64,000 nucleotides of DNA from Lateolabrax maculatus (GCA_031216445.1 CM062215.1:11410501-11474500); one strand, 5' to 3'. Counted from the stretch's first letter, positions 49,424 to 62,655 are shown. The notes: generated from the sequence alone by a model not told the origin. A program made the numbers and translations.

Positions 49424-50593
49424 AGTTCTTCATTAACATAAGGTCATTTCATATAAATTACACAAGTATGCAATCACAGGCATTTTACAAGTACTTATTT
49501 TATCAACTGAGCTTACAAAAAGAACCAATACTGGCACATTCTTGATTTATAATAAATATTGTAATGATTATTAAAAAAGTGAATGCTCAAATCCTTGGTG
49601 AATTCACCTGTAAATGAACTTAAAACGCTTACAGATATTTGTTTAGAACACTTGTTCACAAGCTTGTTTCATAAAGTGCCGACCGATGAATAAACACTGC
49701 ACTTACCCTCACGGATGAGAAACATTCATTATTGTGAAGGTAAATGAAATTCATTTAAAAAACTGGCTTTCAATTTTATATTTTAATGACTTGACATATT
49801 AATATCTCAGTTGTACAGTTGTGTGGTGGAGTTCAGCAGGAATGTATCATAATTGCTTTAGGACGAAGAGATTTATCACACAGAGAACAGAATGCACAGA
49901 AATATCCATCAAGCCATGTATGTTTTCCTACTTGTTGACGGGCTATTGTGGCACAGCCAGCGCTGCAAGTATGGGGGGAAAAATAGAGAGAGGGATTTAT
50001 TATCCTGTATTGAAGTTCACCCCAAAAGAGCTAGCATTTCACAGGAGCTGCACGCTGACCTTTCCAACAGCCAAAAATGTCATTGAAGGTTTAAGGCAAA
50101 GAAATCCAGTCGTATTTAACCAAGCCTTCAAAATCTTTGACATTTCTTCTGATGTTGCCACAGGATGGCACCCTGAAGACTGAGCGCTGGCCTTCTCATA
50201 GAGAGCTATAGCTTCCTGCACATTCAGGCTTCACATGGAGGCAGCGCTAGTGCAAACACCAGTCTTCACTATGAAAAGAGAGGATTTAGAGATATGGCAT
50301 CGCAGCTGATGGCAGATATGATTTGGTCCTTTTCTTAAAGCCTCTCATTGTCTTCTTTTATCGCACATGAATGGGTTATTAATTAGGAAAGACACACACG
50401 GGTCGGGGCAACAGTTGCTGATTATTTTAGAAAGATTATAGAGGGGAAATCAAGATATTGTTCAGCTGCTAATGTTCCCTCTTCTTCCTTACACGCATGT
50501 ACACACTGTATTTATGTGGAAATCCTTTCACTCTCACTGTTTGCGGTTTGTTCCCCCTTCAATAAACTCACACATAATGGCTGAAATACCCCC

Positions 50594-50643
50594 TCACACA
50601 CACACACACACACACACGCACACACACACACACACACACACAC
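50594..50643. repeat. (CA)n microsatellite
   Basis: About 25 repeats with one GCA interruption. Confidence 0.97.
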
Positions 50644-50769
50644 CCTCCACTGAATCAGTATGGTGTCAGTCCGGATCTTCCCTGCCACTCACTAAATTGG
50701 AGAGAGAGCTGCTCTGCACTCAGGCAGAACTAAACTAGGAAGTGCTAAAGCTGGAGGCAGAAACAAGGG

Positions 50770-50888
50770 ACAAGGATGGGGGTGGGGAGGGGAGGGGGTG
50801 GGTTGTGAAAGAGAACACAAGGGTGGAGGTCGGGGTGGTGGTGGTGGTTGGAGGGGGGGGGGTGAGGTACATGTGTGTGTGTGTGTTG
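50770..50888. repeat. G-rich (GGGT/GGTGG) tract ending in (GT)n
   Basis: GGTGGGGAGGGGAGGGGGTG and GGTGGTGGTGGTTGGAGGGG runs on the plus strand: potential G-quadruplex DNA. Frames across it on both strands are low-complexity artefacts. Confidence 0.8.
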
Positions 50889-51010
50889 AGGGGGACACAC
50901 TCTCAACACCACTGGATACCACCGCGGTGGTCCCTCACTGATTCGCATTCCCCTAATGCCAGTTGGCAACCTCTTGGACAGGCACACTGTCTCCACGCAC
51001 ACACAAACGA

Positions 51011-51013
51011 ATG

Positions 51014-51056
<43 letters not shown>

Positions 51057-51065
51057 ACACACACT
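51011..51065. repeat. (GC)n/(CA)n microsatellite
   Basis: GCGCGCGC followed by about 21 CA repeats with one CCA interruption; alternating purine-pyrimidine, so Z-DNA-prone. Confidence 0.96.
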
Positions 51066-51179
51066 CAGAGACTCACTCACTACCCCCACGCTGCTTTAAC
51101 TCGCTCACTCTTTTAGAAAATGGACACAATGGTCTGGATGGGTCCGGCTTTAGACGAGGCACAGCCGCAGATTGAAGTC

Positions 51180-52850
51180 TTTACACTTGCGTAGTCATCT
51201 CAGTGGATTGACATCACCTCCAGGAAAGAGGCTGAGCTACTGGGAATATCAGAGCTGCTGAGCTAACCCTCCATCAAGGAAAACTGAGGATGGTATTTAC
51301 TGAATCACTCAATGCAAATACCTTTACTCTGCGGCCTTCCTATTTTCATTTTCTCTATTTTTCTGTTGTAGTCACACGTTTGGCTACAAGCAGTTATAGA
51401 TCTAAGTTGCAGCATAGGTGGCACGGGGAAATTCATCTGGAAGAACAAATACAGCCTTGCGCGCCTGCTGAAGTGTCAAACAAATATTATTTCATATGTT
51501 TTCATTTGAAAGAAAAAATGTATAGTCAAATTTTGAATAAGTAAGAGCAAGGACAAACTAGATGGAAGACCTGCAGCTGTCTAGTAGACTGCACAAATTA
51601 ATACCGCTTTAAAACTGGGCTACATGGCTAAAATGGATATTATGAGGATGAATTGAAACATTTCTCCCTGACAAATCCTTGCCAAGATAGTGGCTAACTG
51701 CAAATTGGCCCAGTGGCTCATGTGATCAACTTTAAACCTATAACCCATAAATAAACCCATAATTGATTTCTTTGGCCTCTTCTGGGTAGCAAAAATCTGT
51801 AAACACAACATTGACATATACCTTATAGAACTGTTAACGTGTTGGCAAACTATTTATTCTTCTTATTTACACATCCAGCAGAAACTGAACAACATAAGCA
51901 TTGGTTTTAAGTCGTGTTTCGGCCCACTTGGCGATTGTAAGCCCAACATTTACTCTCTTTTTAGCTCTGTTTTTGGTCTCCACCCACTCCTGACAAAAAT
52001 ATCTGGCTCTTTAGCTGCTAAATGGTAAAAGTTGTTTTGTGCTTGGGAGGTGGTGTACAGTGGGTTTATTTAACATTTCTTGCTGTCTGAACCAAAACAG
52101 TAAAGTTGCTGTTAAATCCAAACAATGAACTGAAAGCTGCTGAAACGCTCTGTAAAGCCGAGGTTATGAAAGCGCCACGTTTTGAAAAGGAAGAAGAATG
52201 TGTGCAACTGTCCATCTTGAGTCTGGCAATGCCATGGGAGTGCACAGCTAACAATAACTCTTATAACGTTGAACCTGCTCTCAACGCCAGAACCCTCATT
52301 AGTAATAGCCTATATCTAAACCAGTACATCCAGTACATACTTCATCAGTAGCCACTTACATATTTAACTAGTTAAACCTCTTTCCTAATAAGTAAGATTC
52401 TGTTAGAGGATGTTCACTGTAGGCTTTTCAGAATGCAACAAAATAGCGTCCCTCTTACATTTTAAAGAAGTTATAGTGGAATAGTAATTACATGTTTTTC
52501 CAGACAGTGGCCATTATCTTTTCAAAGTGAATGCAAGTGATTGTTGGTGGCCAGTTTTGGAGGACAACAACTGCAGACAGCTATTCTGTGCGAGGCCAAA
52601 TTGTTCAGACTACCTGAAGGTCTGACTCGTGTTTAAGTACTTTAAGCCCACCTTTTCAGTTAACCATTCCAAACAGTAAGAAAAGTGAATCACATTCATC
52701 TCTCTCTGTGGTGCAGGGGAGGGAGGGCAGGATGAGAACACACAATGTGCATTTATTCTGCGATTGTATAGAGAGACCTTCTTAGAGTTTAAGGAGTGAT
52801 GTCACACAAAAGAAAAATTGGTGTTTGTTCTTTATCAAAATGGATATGAG

Positions 52851-52888
<38 letters not shown>

Positions 52889-53390
52889 TACCTGTGTCTT
52901 TGGCTCCCTGCCAGGAGTTGTGACATGCTAACAGACATATAGTTTTGTCCATCTGGCTGTGCTTTCACATTTCACTTTTGTCAACACTTACATGCATCTT
53001 TATCCACCCTCAGACTCTCAAACCTCTGTGATTGTATTCAGAGCCTGGCTGCGTGTGAGCTCTTACCTTGAATCTTGAACAGCATGTGTGAACAGAGATG
53101 TCCATATGAGCTCTGGAAGGATCTCCGTTGACGTGAAAAAACAAAAAACAAACACATGCTTCGATTTTTATGCGCGGGGGACTTTTTCTGTGCGTTTTGA
53201 TCTGTTGTTTTGATGTGTGCCACTTTGGTTGGTGTCTGGTGTCCTTTCACAGAAACAATAGCAGTTACCTTTTGCTACGCGCCGCTCATGGCCAGTCATT
53301 TAGAGAAAGGGGGGAAAGATTTTCTATATGAATTAATTACAAATGCTTCGAAATGTCAAGTATAGATAAAGCTTAATACCCTGTCTCCTC
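51180..53390. other. Intergenic, no gene seen
   Basis: AT-rich unique sequence with one CA array; no repeat family or exon recognised. Confidence 0.5.
52855..52885. repeat. (CA)n microsatellite
   Basis: About 15 CA repeats directly readable. Confidence 0.95.
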
Positions 53391-53394
53391 CCTT

Positions 53395-53640
53395 CTGCAA
53401 CAGAGAAGCTTTTAAATGGCTCTCTGCCAGCCCCTATCTGCCAAACGACACCAAGGTTACTGGGAGAAGCTGAAATATTCATAATATATGCAAAACCACC
53501 GCTGTCCATGGACAGTGTTCATTGGAATTCAAGAGCGAGCTTCAAACCTTTGACAACTGCTTAAGTAATTAGTTGCTGGGAGAGCGACACCCCCCTTCTC
53601 CACTCCCTCCCTCCGCATTGCTGCTGAAACTGGCAAGTAA
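53395..53640. promoter_or_regulatory. Candidate conserved non-coding element C
   Basis: Complex unique DNA with several homeodomain/POU-like words close together: TATTCATAATATATGCAAAA, ATTGGAATTC and TTAAGTAATTAGTTG. Composition differs from flanks. Enhancer role is inference. Confidence 0.35.
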
Positions 53641-54194
53641 ATATTAGAGCATTTTATCTTTTTAGTTTGATAGTGTAATTGAATGTGTTCAGGAAAGGTT
53701 GTTAGATTTCATGTAATCTAAATTCATCTAAAGATCGTTTGATATGAAGTAATCCACTGTTTAGATTCAGTAAATTGCATGGCTAAAGGGATGTTTTACT
53801 CAGTTGATTGGAACTACAAAGGCAATTTTCCTGCTTTTAAAGTATTTTGAAGAATTGCACCAAATTGCACTAAAGGACTATTCTGTATTCTAAATGTGTA
53901 ATGTAGCTAAAAGGCTGTATATGAGAAAGTCCAAAAATCGAATTGGGATGTAATTTTAACCAAGAATCTTAAATTTTGCATGACAGAAAAGCCTCCCTGC
54001 ATGCTCATAAGTTATGTAATACTCAGTTTGTGCTTTCAATAAGGTGGCTCATGCCTAATTCTGCTGTATTTGACTTACAGATTGTGGCCAATGTATTATT
54101 AATAGCAGACAACAAAGAACAACATGTTTTGTGTTGAAACAATAGGAGAATTCAGTGTTGGACACGGGCCTGTGCTGCTTCTCTGCTGTATCTT

Positions 54195-54218
54195 CACTCT
54201 CTCCCCCCCCCCCCCCCC
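54195..54218. repeat. Short TC run and C-rich tract
   Basis: CTCTCTCC followed by about 16 C, directly readable; precedes candidate element D. Confidence 0.85.
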
Positions 54219-54224
54219 GCAACT

Positions 54225-54510
54225 GCTAGTCACTGGTCAGTTCGTCAAGGCTGGGCGCTGCTGCACAATGAGAATCATGGCCGAATTGGAGCGGAGCCAA
54301 AGCCCATTCAAAGCAACTCCTCGTGCCTAACGCATTACCCCAGCTTATTAATCTGAAGAGACGGTGTTTTTGTGTTTACTAAGCATGATTCGCTTCTAAT
54401 TAAAGCGAAATAATTATACTTCAAAGGAGCAGGGAGGCAGGATAACTGTTCAAAGACGAGAGCCCCTCTTGTCACAGGGAGAATTGCTTAACACAACAAT
54501 GCAGGACAGC
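54225..54510. promoter_or_regulatory. Candidate conserved non-coding element D
   Basis: Unique sequence containing GCTTATTAATCTGAAGAGAC, TTCTAATTAAAGCGAAATAA and TTATACTTCAAAGGAG: clustered TAAT motifs with a TCF-like CTTCAAAG. Inference from sequence look only. Confidence 0.35.
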
Positions 54511-54989
54511 AAAATGAATCAAATGGATTGCAAAGATATTAAAGTATTTTTATTTCACAAGTTAAAGGGCTAAATCACAGTCAGTTTCACATATACAGCA
54601 CCACATATTCATTAACATTTCTGAACACCTGTATATCATAACTAAATGATTTGATTTCACAGGCCTACCATGAAGTTATTCATAATTTACGTTCTTATAA
54701 ATTAGAAAATGAATCAATACGTCAGATGTCCTCTCTGATGATTAATCATTTATAGATTTATACAGTTTCCACACGTTATCCTTGGATGTTGGCAGTTTAT
54801 TGATGTATTTATATAAGAAAGATGACATTTAATTGACTTGTGATCATCAAATCCTGGCTTGAGCAATGGAAAAAAAAAAAACACTATCTCATTTAAACCT
54901 ATTTAGCCAGTGGCATCTTAAACTCGCAAATCAAAGGCATTTATTGAAATCCGAGCTGACTAACTGGGTGTAATATGAACATGTAAGCC

Positions 54990-55475
54990 TGACTCCAAGG
55001 CTTGGTTCAGCTGCCATGGCTGGTGTTAACAATTGGACCACCCCTTTTTACGAGCGCAAGTGTCCTTGTCCTTGGTAAGGCGAAGGTCGATGTGTTCCCC
55101 CCTCTCTCTCCCGCTGTGGCGCTTCCACTGGCCATTCATTTGGGCCTGTGATGGCTCTAATAACATCTCCATCACATTAAAAGTGAACCAGGCTGAGGAG
55201 ATGTTAATACTCCCCTGCACTCGCTGCCGGGGAATTGGTCATGTATTACAACAAGTGCTTTTTAAGAGCCTCTGTGGCCAAGTCTATGGAAACGGCAGAT
55301 ATTCATGGCTGCCTGCATGTGAAGCTCTTAACACGGTGGATTTTCAAGTTGTGACAGTTCAAGGGAAGCGGCGCTGTTAACATATTCAGAATGGTCCTGT
55401 AGCAAGGCCGTTCCTCCAATCCCTCTTTGCATCTCCACTGCTCGGCTGACAAGGTTGCCTGTTTTTTTTTTGTTT
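54990..55475. promoter_or_regulatory. Candidate conserved non-coding element E
   Basis: About 480 bp of non-repetitive sequence (TTAACAATTGGACCACCCCT, GGCGCTTCCACTGGCCATTC, GGGGAATTGGTCATGTATTA, CAGATATTCATGGCTGCCTG) in an AT-rich desert. The 115-codon frame inside it resembles no protein family. Likely regulatory if anything. Confidence 0.35.
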
Positions 55476-55479
55476 TTTT

Positions 55480-57470
55480 TAAAGATGGAGATTAGAGAGG
55501 AATTCTGCAAACACTCAACTCAAAAGCAGACGCTACTAAAAGGATAATACTGAATTTAAAACACCTGGTGAATAGATGGGAAAACAGATATGTTTATAGA
55601 TCGATAGATAAAAGAGTTGTGCTGTAAATACGATTGATATCTGTTTTATTTCACCAATATATTCAAATTGATACCAGAAGTTGTTTGAAATCATCTAGAC
55701 TGCTTAATCTTCTCCACTTAATTTGAGTTTTCTACAGGTCTAGAACAAAAACAAAAGAGCAAAATAACTTAATATTTTAACCATGTGCCTAAAAAGAAGT
55801 TTGCATTGGGCCATTTTGCATGGTACTAAATGCAGAAAACTAAGTTTATGATGGGAGGAGGCAGATGAATGTGAAGTGGGTCTGAAGTGTCTATGATTAA
55901 AAAGGGGTTTTTAAGAACCTGTGCAGACAACAGGAGCAGTTCAGGTGAAAATACAGCTGATTATAAGTGTCTATTTTAAAAACAGGAAGATAAACTTATT
56001 GACAAATATTTACAAATCCTCCTTGCCTTTTTGCTTGCACTTTTGAGACGGTCCCTAACTTCAGCTCGTCAGTTTCCCGTGTACTCTCAAGTCACGCAGG
56101 CTTCAGTATGGGATCATAAGCACCTTTTTTACTTCAATTTGTTAACAGATTAATTGACATATATCCTCCATGGTTTATCCTCGTGTGTAGGATGTCTGCG
56201 TGTTTCAATTCGACTGAGTCAGGACACAGAAGCGGTCAGTCAGAAAATTTCTTTTCATACCCGAATAATGTATTTGTGTTTGTTTACATCCCTGAAAGGA
56301 AAGGTAAAGATAGATAGATAATAGTTAAATAGAAGCTGTGGTCCTCGGCTAGCTGTCGCCGCTGGTCACCATGGTGAAGGAGGGATTGATGGCACCCATT
56401 GCCTAGTGAAGATGTATACATCATGTTGGTCCAGGGCTGCTGCATCCAGATGGACCTGGGCCATCCATTGTCTGTCAGGGACACAGCTGTCTCAGATGTG
56501 CTGTCCTCCCTTCTCCTCCTTCCTTACGGCACTAACGAGTCTTTCCCCCCGCCACACAGGACGGTGTCGTCGGTAGGGGAAGGAGGGGTTTTTCTGTCAG
56601 TGCACAAGGTTTTCAAGGAGATGAAGATGTGCTCCAGCGTGCATATGTGGTTTTCTGACATCACGTCAGAGCAGCAAAGCTCATGGTGATTTGTTATTTC
56701 CTTTTGTCTGAAAAGAGGAAAAAATGATTTTCAATTCAATATTTTGAAGTGTTGGGACTTTAGAATCCAAAGGGAATACTGTGAAAAGGTGAAGGATACA
56801 GTAAAAGAAAGGGTTATTACTGCTGTTTTATTTCTGAAGCTGGTGAAGTGCTGGAATGTTTACTTTTTTCAGACAAGGACAAGGTACAGCTGAAGTATCT
56901 GTTATCGATTTTTACCAAATATGTTTCTTCTCACAATGAATTAAAAGTAAGACTAGTGGGTTTTTTTCTCCAACATCCTTAGTCCACATTTGAATAAAAA
57001 GACTGCAAGTGTTTATTTAAAGTGAGTATGTGCCTCACAATACAGCACCTGTGCAGTTTACTTATAGCGTGTGTCCTCAAGAGGAAATTATTGTATTTTT
57101 CAACCTTGGTCCCATTTTCGTAATTGTGTTTATTCTTACAATGGGTCATAATAACTTTACACTCACCATCTCTGTTGGAGCGATTCAGAGAAATAGACAT
57201 CAGGAAAAAACAAGAAATATCTGGGCCTCTTAAAGCTTCCTAGAAAGACTTAATTTCCATATGAATCATTTAAAAAAACTTTCGTTTTTCTTTGTTTGCG
57301 TGCGTGAGGCTGTGGATGGCTGTTGATCTCGCACGTGTTCATGCAAAAGAAGTAATAAAGAAGAAAAGATTTGTTTAGATATCTGTCTTCCGAGGAGCTT
57401 CAAGAAAAACTAAGTGCATCTTTGGAGGATGATCGAATGTAATGTAATGTGCTGCTTGCCCTCGCGTACG
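55480..57470. other. Intergenic, no gene seen
   Basis: Mostly AT-rich. 56330-56690 is less AT-rich and non-repetitive. No exon or repeat family recognised. Confidence 0.5.
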
Positions 57471-57693
57471 TTGTTTTGCCGGCGTCGCACTTCACAAACA
57501 TCTGCGACGGAGGCGGCAAGTGCAAAGTTGGCATGGCCCATACTCAGAGCGACCATGATTATGAAGCCATGACCCGGTTTGACTTTCCCTTAAACATTAG
57601 GAGACAAAACATTTTGGGAAAATGCGCCATTTCCCAAAACGTTGAACTCATTCATCCAAGCCGGGGGCGCGTGTGACAACAACACACACTTAT

Positions 57694-57694
<1 letters not shown>

Positions 57695-57734
<40 letters not shown>
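57695..57734. repeat. (CA)n microsatellite
   Basis: About 20 CA repeats directly readable. Confidence 0.96.
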
Positions 57735-57735
<1 letters not shown>

Positions 57736-57839
57736 TCCAGCCAGCCAGTTCATCGCTCCCCCCTGAGGTGTGAGGTGGGACCAGGGAAGCATGGAGTTAT
57801 TCACTGTCTGCCTACTTGGTCCTAATAGTCTGGCACAGC

Positions 57840-58070
57840 GTGACTGACGCTGCCCCTCTCAGCCGTGATTGAGTGTATTGATCCTGAGCCGCTGCCGCCG
57901 GCGTGCTCCCTGGACACCAGGCGGGAGGAGACCAACAATCAGATCCTTCACTGAGGGAAAAAGCCCTCCTCATCTGCCTTAATCATCCGATCGATGATTA
58001 GCGCGCCGGCCCACTCATGTCTTTCTCTCCCTGACAAAGACATCTCCTCAGTCTCTGCTTGCCGTTTGTT
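57840..58070. promoter_or_regulatory. Candidate conserved non-coding element F with homeodomain palindrome
   Basis: GC-balanced unique DNA with an inverted repeat TAATCATC-CGATC-GATGATTA at 57980-58000 (arms of 8 bp), plus GATTGAGTGTATTGATCCTG. TAATCA/TGATTA are PBX/HOX- or paired-type half sites. Function is inference. Confidence 0.4.
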
Positions 58071-58079
58071 TCTTTTTAT

Positions 58080-60170
58080 CCTCACTTCCTTTTCTTTATC
58101 TCCTCCTTCATCTCGCTCTGTGTGTCTTTTCTGTTTGAGCGCTGCGTTGGGTTTGCTGTGAGTGTGCGCGCCTGACGCCAAACAGAAACACGCTGCAGCG
58201 GGGGAAAAAAAAGGCCTTCTGCTGACCGTCCATTTTTTTGAGTGAGAGTGAGGAGGACGGTTGAAGAACTTGATCAGAAGGCCGAGCGGAGGGATGGACA
58301 CAGAGAAAGGAAGACAAAGACAGAGGGGGTGTAATGGAATCTGACAATACAGGAGGAACTGTTGAACCACCAGCTGCTTTTTTGGGGTTGGGACGCTTCC
58401 AACCATCTCTCCTAGCCCCCGTAACCCCTCCCTGCTGTCGCCGGTAACCAATGGTGCACTTTTCCCTCCTTCGTTCGGCGCTGATTGGGCAGCAAATTGC
58501 TCCCATCACCTGGCATCAGTCCAAGTCTCACCAGTCGAAGCTTTTAATCTGATCATTATCCTGGCGCTAAGCGGCGGCGCCACAGCTTCTGTTTGCTGGA
58601 GCAAGATATTGTGGCTGATTGAGCGAGGCGGACTGCCACCGAATTTCAGTTCCATCGCTGTCGAACCGTTTAAATGTGCGGATTATCAGAACTGGAGCTG
58701 GATCACGTGACCTCTGTCTGTGCGCTCGACTTCTCAGGGAGCTCCTCTCTCCGTCCCTTGCTCTTTCCCTCTTTCCCTTTCGTTTTTTTTCTCTCCTCCT
58801 CTCCTTTAAATCAAGTTGTTTCCCCACTCCCAAGGTTACCCCTGTAAATAGATTTCATGTCCGCTCACCCTCATAGAACACAATGGAAGCCAAACAGCAG
58901 TGTTATTTTGCCATTCAGCACTATTCTCCAACCATTTCACCGTCTTCTGCTGTCCTGACAACATATCCTTCAGTGTGGTAACCACACTTTATACTCAACA
59001 TATTCTTAAAGGCCTATTTTTTGCCTTTCAGCTTGCACAAATGGAACAAGGCCTTATCCTGCATGAAGCATCTGCTGAAAACCTGTAGTACCTGTTCAAA
59101 TCTATCTAAGGCTGGCAAAAGAAGTAAAGGGCTGCATTTGTCCTGAAAGCCACGGACTCAGACAGCAGGAGAAAGACAGACAGACAGGAGTAAGAATACT
59201 GAAGTGGAGGCTCTTTCTGTGAGCCATCCACTTCACATCCTCAAGCAGTCTATTCGGCGAATTTTGTCACATTTCAGCAAAACTTTTCAAGGCTGCTGCA
59301 CTCTGCCCACCAGCGACAAGAAGTTCAGTGCAATATCGGCGAAAGAATACTTCAGCAGGCTGCGCGCGTGCTTCTTTGGGCTTTTTGTGTGCAAATGTTC
59401 GTTCAACACCTATATGATGCATAGCATCCACTAATGAGCGCTTCCATTGCATGTTGAGTACAACAGAGTCTAGCACATGATTACAGCAGCCCTTCATCAC
59501 ACATGAGGAAAATACCAGCCAACGGCTTCTAAGTGCTCGTTTTCAATTACCTCCTATTAGGAATTCCGGCATCGACTGCCCCTCGCAGAGAACCCACTCC
59601 TGCTGCCCACCCACTAACCTACACACACTCAAATCCAGCACCCGAACGGGCCAAGAGCCCGCAAAACATGCCAGCGGCGAAACAATGCATGATGTAAGTT
59701 TTGAGAGCTTGGAGAGGCACTTCACGCAGAGAATCAGCCAGCGCCATCTCTCGAGATGTAAGGGTGGGTGGGGGGGAAGACGCGAGGAACAAAATGACTG
59801 TTTTTAGAAGATCCACTTCTTCCTGATGAAGCAAAATCATTCTCTGCCCCTCGGCGAAAATGGCTCTCGTGGATACGGAGGATAACTAACACTAGAGATG
59901 GGTAGTTATTGTTCAAGTGGCCTTCTCTAACTTGCAAACAGCCCCTCTGATCTGTGTGGAGGGCTTTTCTTTAATGCAAATGCTGGAGTGTTCTCTGGAA
60001 GCAAATTAAGTAAAGACATTAGAAGTAGTGATAGAAAATAGAGGCATTTGCTGAGTGTGAGAAGTTAATCCAACACTTGCAGGGAGCATAAACAAAGAAT
60101 TTGTGATTCTTTTTGTTTTGAGACAATTGAACAAGTTTATGGTTTTGCTGGCTGTAGTTCAAATCCGAAT
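58080..60170. other. Intergenic, no gene seen
   Basis: Pyrimidine-rich stretch at 58740-58810; 58480-58690 and 59200-59760 are non-repetitive. The open frames lack family features. Nothing more supported. Confidence 0.5.
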
Positions 60171-60179
60171 AAAGGAGAG

Positions 60180-60560
60180 GGGGCTCCCCCCACCCCCTGT
60201 AAGTGACTAATGCACGACATCCGTCTTCACTAATGCCCGACTGGCTGTCAGTCTATTTGGTGTGACACGAGACAACCACCCCGTTGTTTCACTTCCCCGA
60301 TTCCGGAGGAGTTGATGGAGGGCGTTGATTGTTGTGTCGTTCCCATGACAAACAGGAGGCAGGGGAACCAATTAGTTGCGACGGCTTTTAACATTCCCCT
60401 CAAACCAGGAGGAGACGTAGAGGTTTGCTGGTCTGCCAGTGGCTTAATTATAAAGAAGGGATGTTTTCCCAAGGCCAGCGCATGCAGACATATTACTAAT
60501 TCATTCTCCTAGCTTGAATACATTCAGTTTTGCATGCACTGTGTTTTGGAGCCACACATT
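60180..60560. promoter_or_regulatory. Candidate conserved non-coding element G
   Basis: About 380 bp complex sequence: GTGACTAATGCACGACATCC, GGCGTTGATTGTTGTGTCGT, ACCAATTAGTTGCGACGGCT, TGGCTTAATTATAAAGAAGG, ACTAATTCATTCTCC. Motif-dense, no repeats, no convincing frame. One of the best-looking enhancer candidates in the window by eye. Confidence 0.4.
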
Positions 60561-62400
60561 GCACTTTTTTCCCCCTTCTTTCTCAGCTGATGACCACGCA
60601 TTCCGTTGCATCATTCAGGACCGGAAAATTATATTAGCTTCAGAAATCAGATAATTCTTCAGGATTGTTTTTTTAAAGTTCATTGGAAAAACAGGTTTAT
60701 TATGAAAGACGCAACATTATAAAAGCCTTTCATTGCAGTACTCTTTTGCTTCATAACCCTCTCCTCTCCGGAGTGAGAGTGTGGGTGACTGAGGTCTACA
60801 CCAGCATACTGTGTACAGAAGGCAGGGAGACCCCCTCAGCTCACCAGTCTGTCACAGGGTCAGTGACAGCTCTGTTCATTTCAATGATCTATATTGAATT
60901 ATTCCAAAGATATTCAAAGTAACCTAACCAACCCTGCTACTATTTACAGGTCTGTATGTGCCGTTACCACGGACCGCTTGTCCATGTTAGGTGTATACAA
61001 GGGAAATCATGTTTCTGAGTAAAATCTTCTGACGCTGTTAGAATCCATCAGTCTGTAATGTGCATTTCAGGAAAATGTGTCTCTCATTTATGTGTTCATT
61101 TATATATCCTTTTTTGGCTTTTGAAGAAGTCACTTTCTGTCAACTAGCTCTGTCTACTTCTACTGAATTTTTATTGATTTCCTACATTTCCCATTATGCC
61201 TTTTTACAGACCCCACAGAACATGGCTGAACTCAGATGAGGGTTTTATTTGCGAATGAAATGTAAATGGTAATGTCAAAGTCTTATTATACGAACTGTAT
61301 ATGAACACATTAAATGTATAAACTATCTCTACCTCAGAAGTTGATCTAGCTGTTTGATGTGTTGGGCTAATTAGCAGCAGTGTGCATTTCAGTAACGTCT
61401 CTGCCGGTAAAATGAGCTAATATTGGCTCTTTTTGGAAGGAAAAAGGTAATACGTTTATAGAATAAATTTATCGACAAGCCCGCCGACAAATACACCAAA
61501 AAAAGCAACAATAGAGCTCGGGCATTAGTGTTGCTTGCACTAAAGCAATATATTAATGTGTTAATGTTAGGATGTTTAAGCTAAATAAAAAGCAGGTGCC
61601 ACATTAACCCTGTTTGTAATCCATATCGTTGGAGAAATGGATTTCTGTGTGATTGTTGAATATTGTCGCAATAGTGGAGTTCAAGAGTGAATGATCGTTA
61701 AACAAGGTCTCTCTTTCAGTCTCCACCGCTGAAAACATAACAACTGACACAATCTCACCCATGTTTGGCACCTTTTCCATATCTATAAAAATAAAGCCAC
61801 AAAAAATGGTCCAGAAACATGAAGTCCAGCACCATCAGCTGTCTTTCTACCAGTGTTGAAGTTTTTTTATGGTGGAGTTTTTCTTCCAGCAAGTCGTCTG
61901 CCGGGCTGCTGCTGCCTTGTTGGACTTCACTGTGTAAATGGTTCACCACATATGGCAGCTGCAAGCTTTCGGGCCAACTTGTTGAACTTGATGGGTAGTG
62001 AAAAGGCCTTCGGGCTGCATTGCGTTGGCCCTCCCTACCCCGTGCTCCCTTTCCTTCTTTCAGTCTTTGTTTCTTCCTCTCCGACTTCCTCTCTGAGCCT
62101 ATTGATTATCAGATCTCCCTCTCAACACTCGGATACATTACCTCCTCTCCTCGGCGCGTCTTCGCCGCTCCGACTGTTGGAGGTTCTCCAGCACTCTCCA
62201 AGCAGGCCTGATCCTTAACAAAGGTGAGCGGCTGGAGCTCGCCGTGTTCCAGCACAGCAGAGGTGAACGCAGAGAGGTCTGTGTTCCTGGCACACGATTC
62301 CTTCAGCACGCTGTCACGTCTCTTCAACTCTCCCCCTCTCTGATGGTACCTGACAGGTGAGGGTGTGTGTAGGTGTGTGTGGGTGTGTGTGTCTACGTTG
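60560..62400. other. Intergenic, no gene seen
   Basis: AT-rich until about 61.9 kb, then a C/T-rich part to 62.23 kb. No exon recognised. Confidence 0.5.
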
Positions 62401-62424
62401 TGTCATGCATTCTGCAGTGGGGAT

Positions 62425-62451
62425 GGGGGGGGGGGGGGGGGGGGGGGGGGG
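62425..62451. repeat. Poly-G tract (about 27 nt)
   Basis: Nearly pure G run, a strong G-quadruplex candidate and a likely site of sequencing error. Confidence 0.95.
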
Positions 62452-62652
62452 ATGAGGAGGTGAGGGAGGAGGACAAACAACAGGATATGGATAGGGTCGA
62501 GGTAGAGGGGGCACGAGGGAAAGGATGCTAGGAAGAAGAGAGGTGGGAGGTAAGTAAGGAGGAGACGAGGGGAGCAGGGTGTATATGTGCATGGTGGATC
62601 TACAGTATGTGTGTCAGTATGTGGGCATCTGTGTGTGTATCGATTTGTGTAT

Positions 62653-62655
<3 letters not shown>

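Larger units (their letters stand above)
45270..50590. other. Gene-poor region
   Basis: No supported gene. Apart from the elements listed, AT-rich unique DNA. 47340-47390 has a G8-A14 run; 49950-50180 is another non-repetitive candidate regulatory stretch. Short open frames show no family features. Confidence 0.5.

Noticed and set aside
50692..51116. Frames with Pro/His/Thr/Val-Cys runs
   Set aside because: Artefacts of GT/CA and G-rich microsatellites.
55033..55380. 115-codon plus-strand frame
   Set aside because: Lies in unique, possibly conserved non-coding sequence; peptide resembles no family and competes with frames on the other strand.
57948..58509. Overlapping 133- and 167-codon minus-strand frames
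   Set aside because: Two different frames are open over the same DNA, the peptides are low complexity, and there is no homology by eye.
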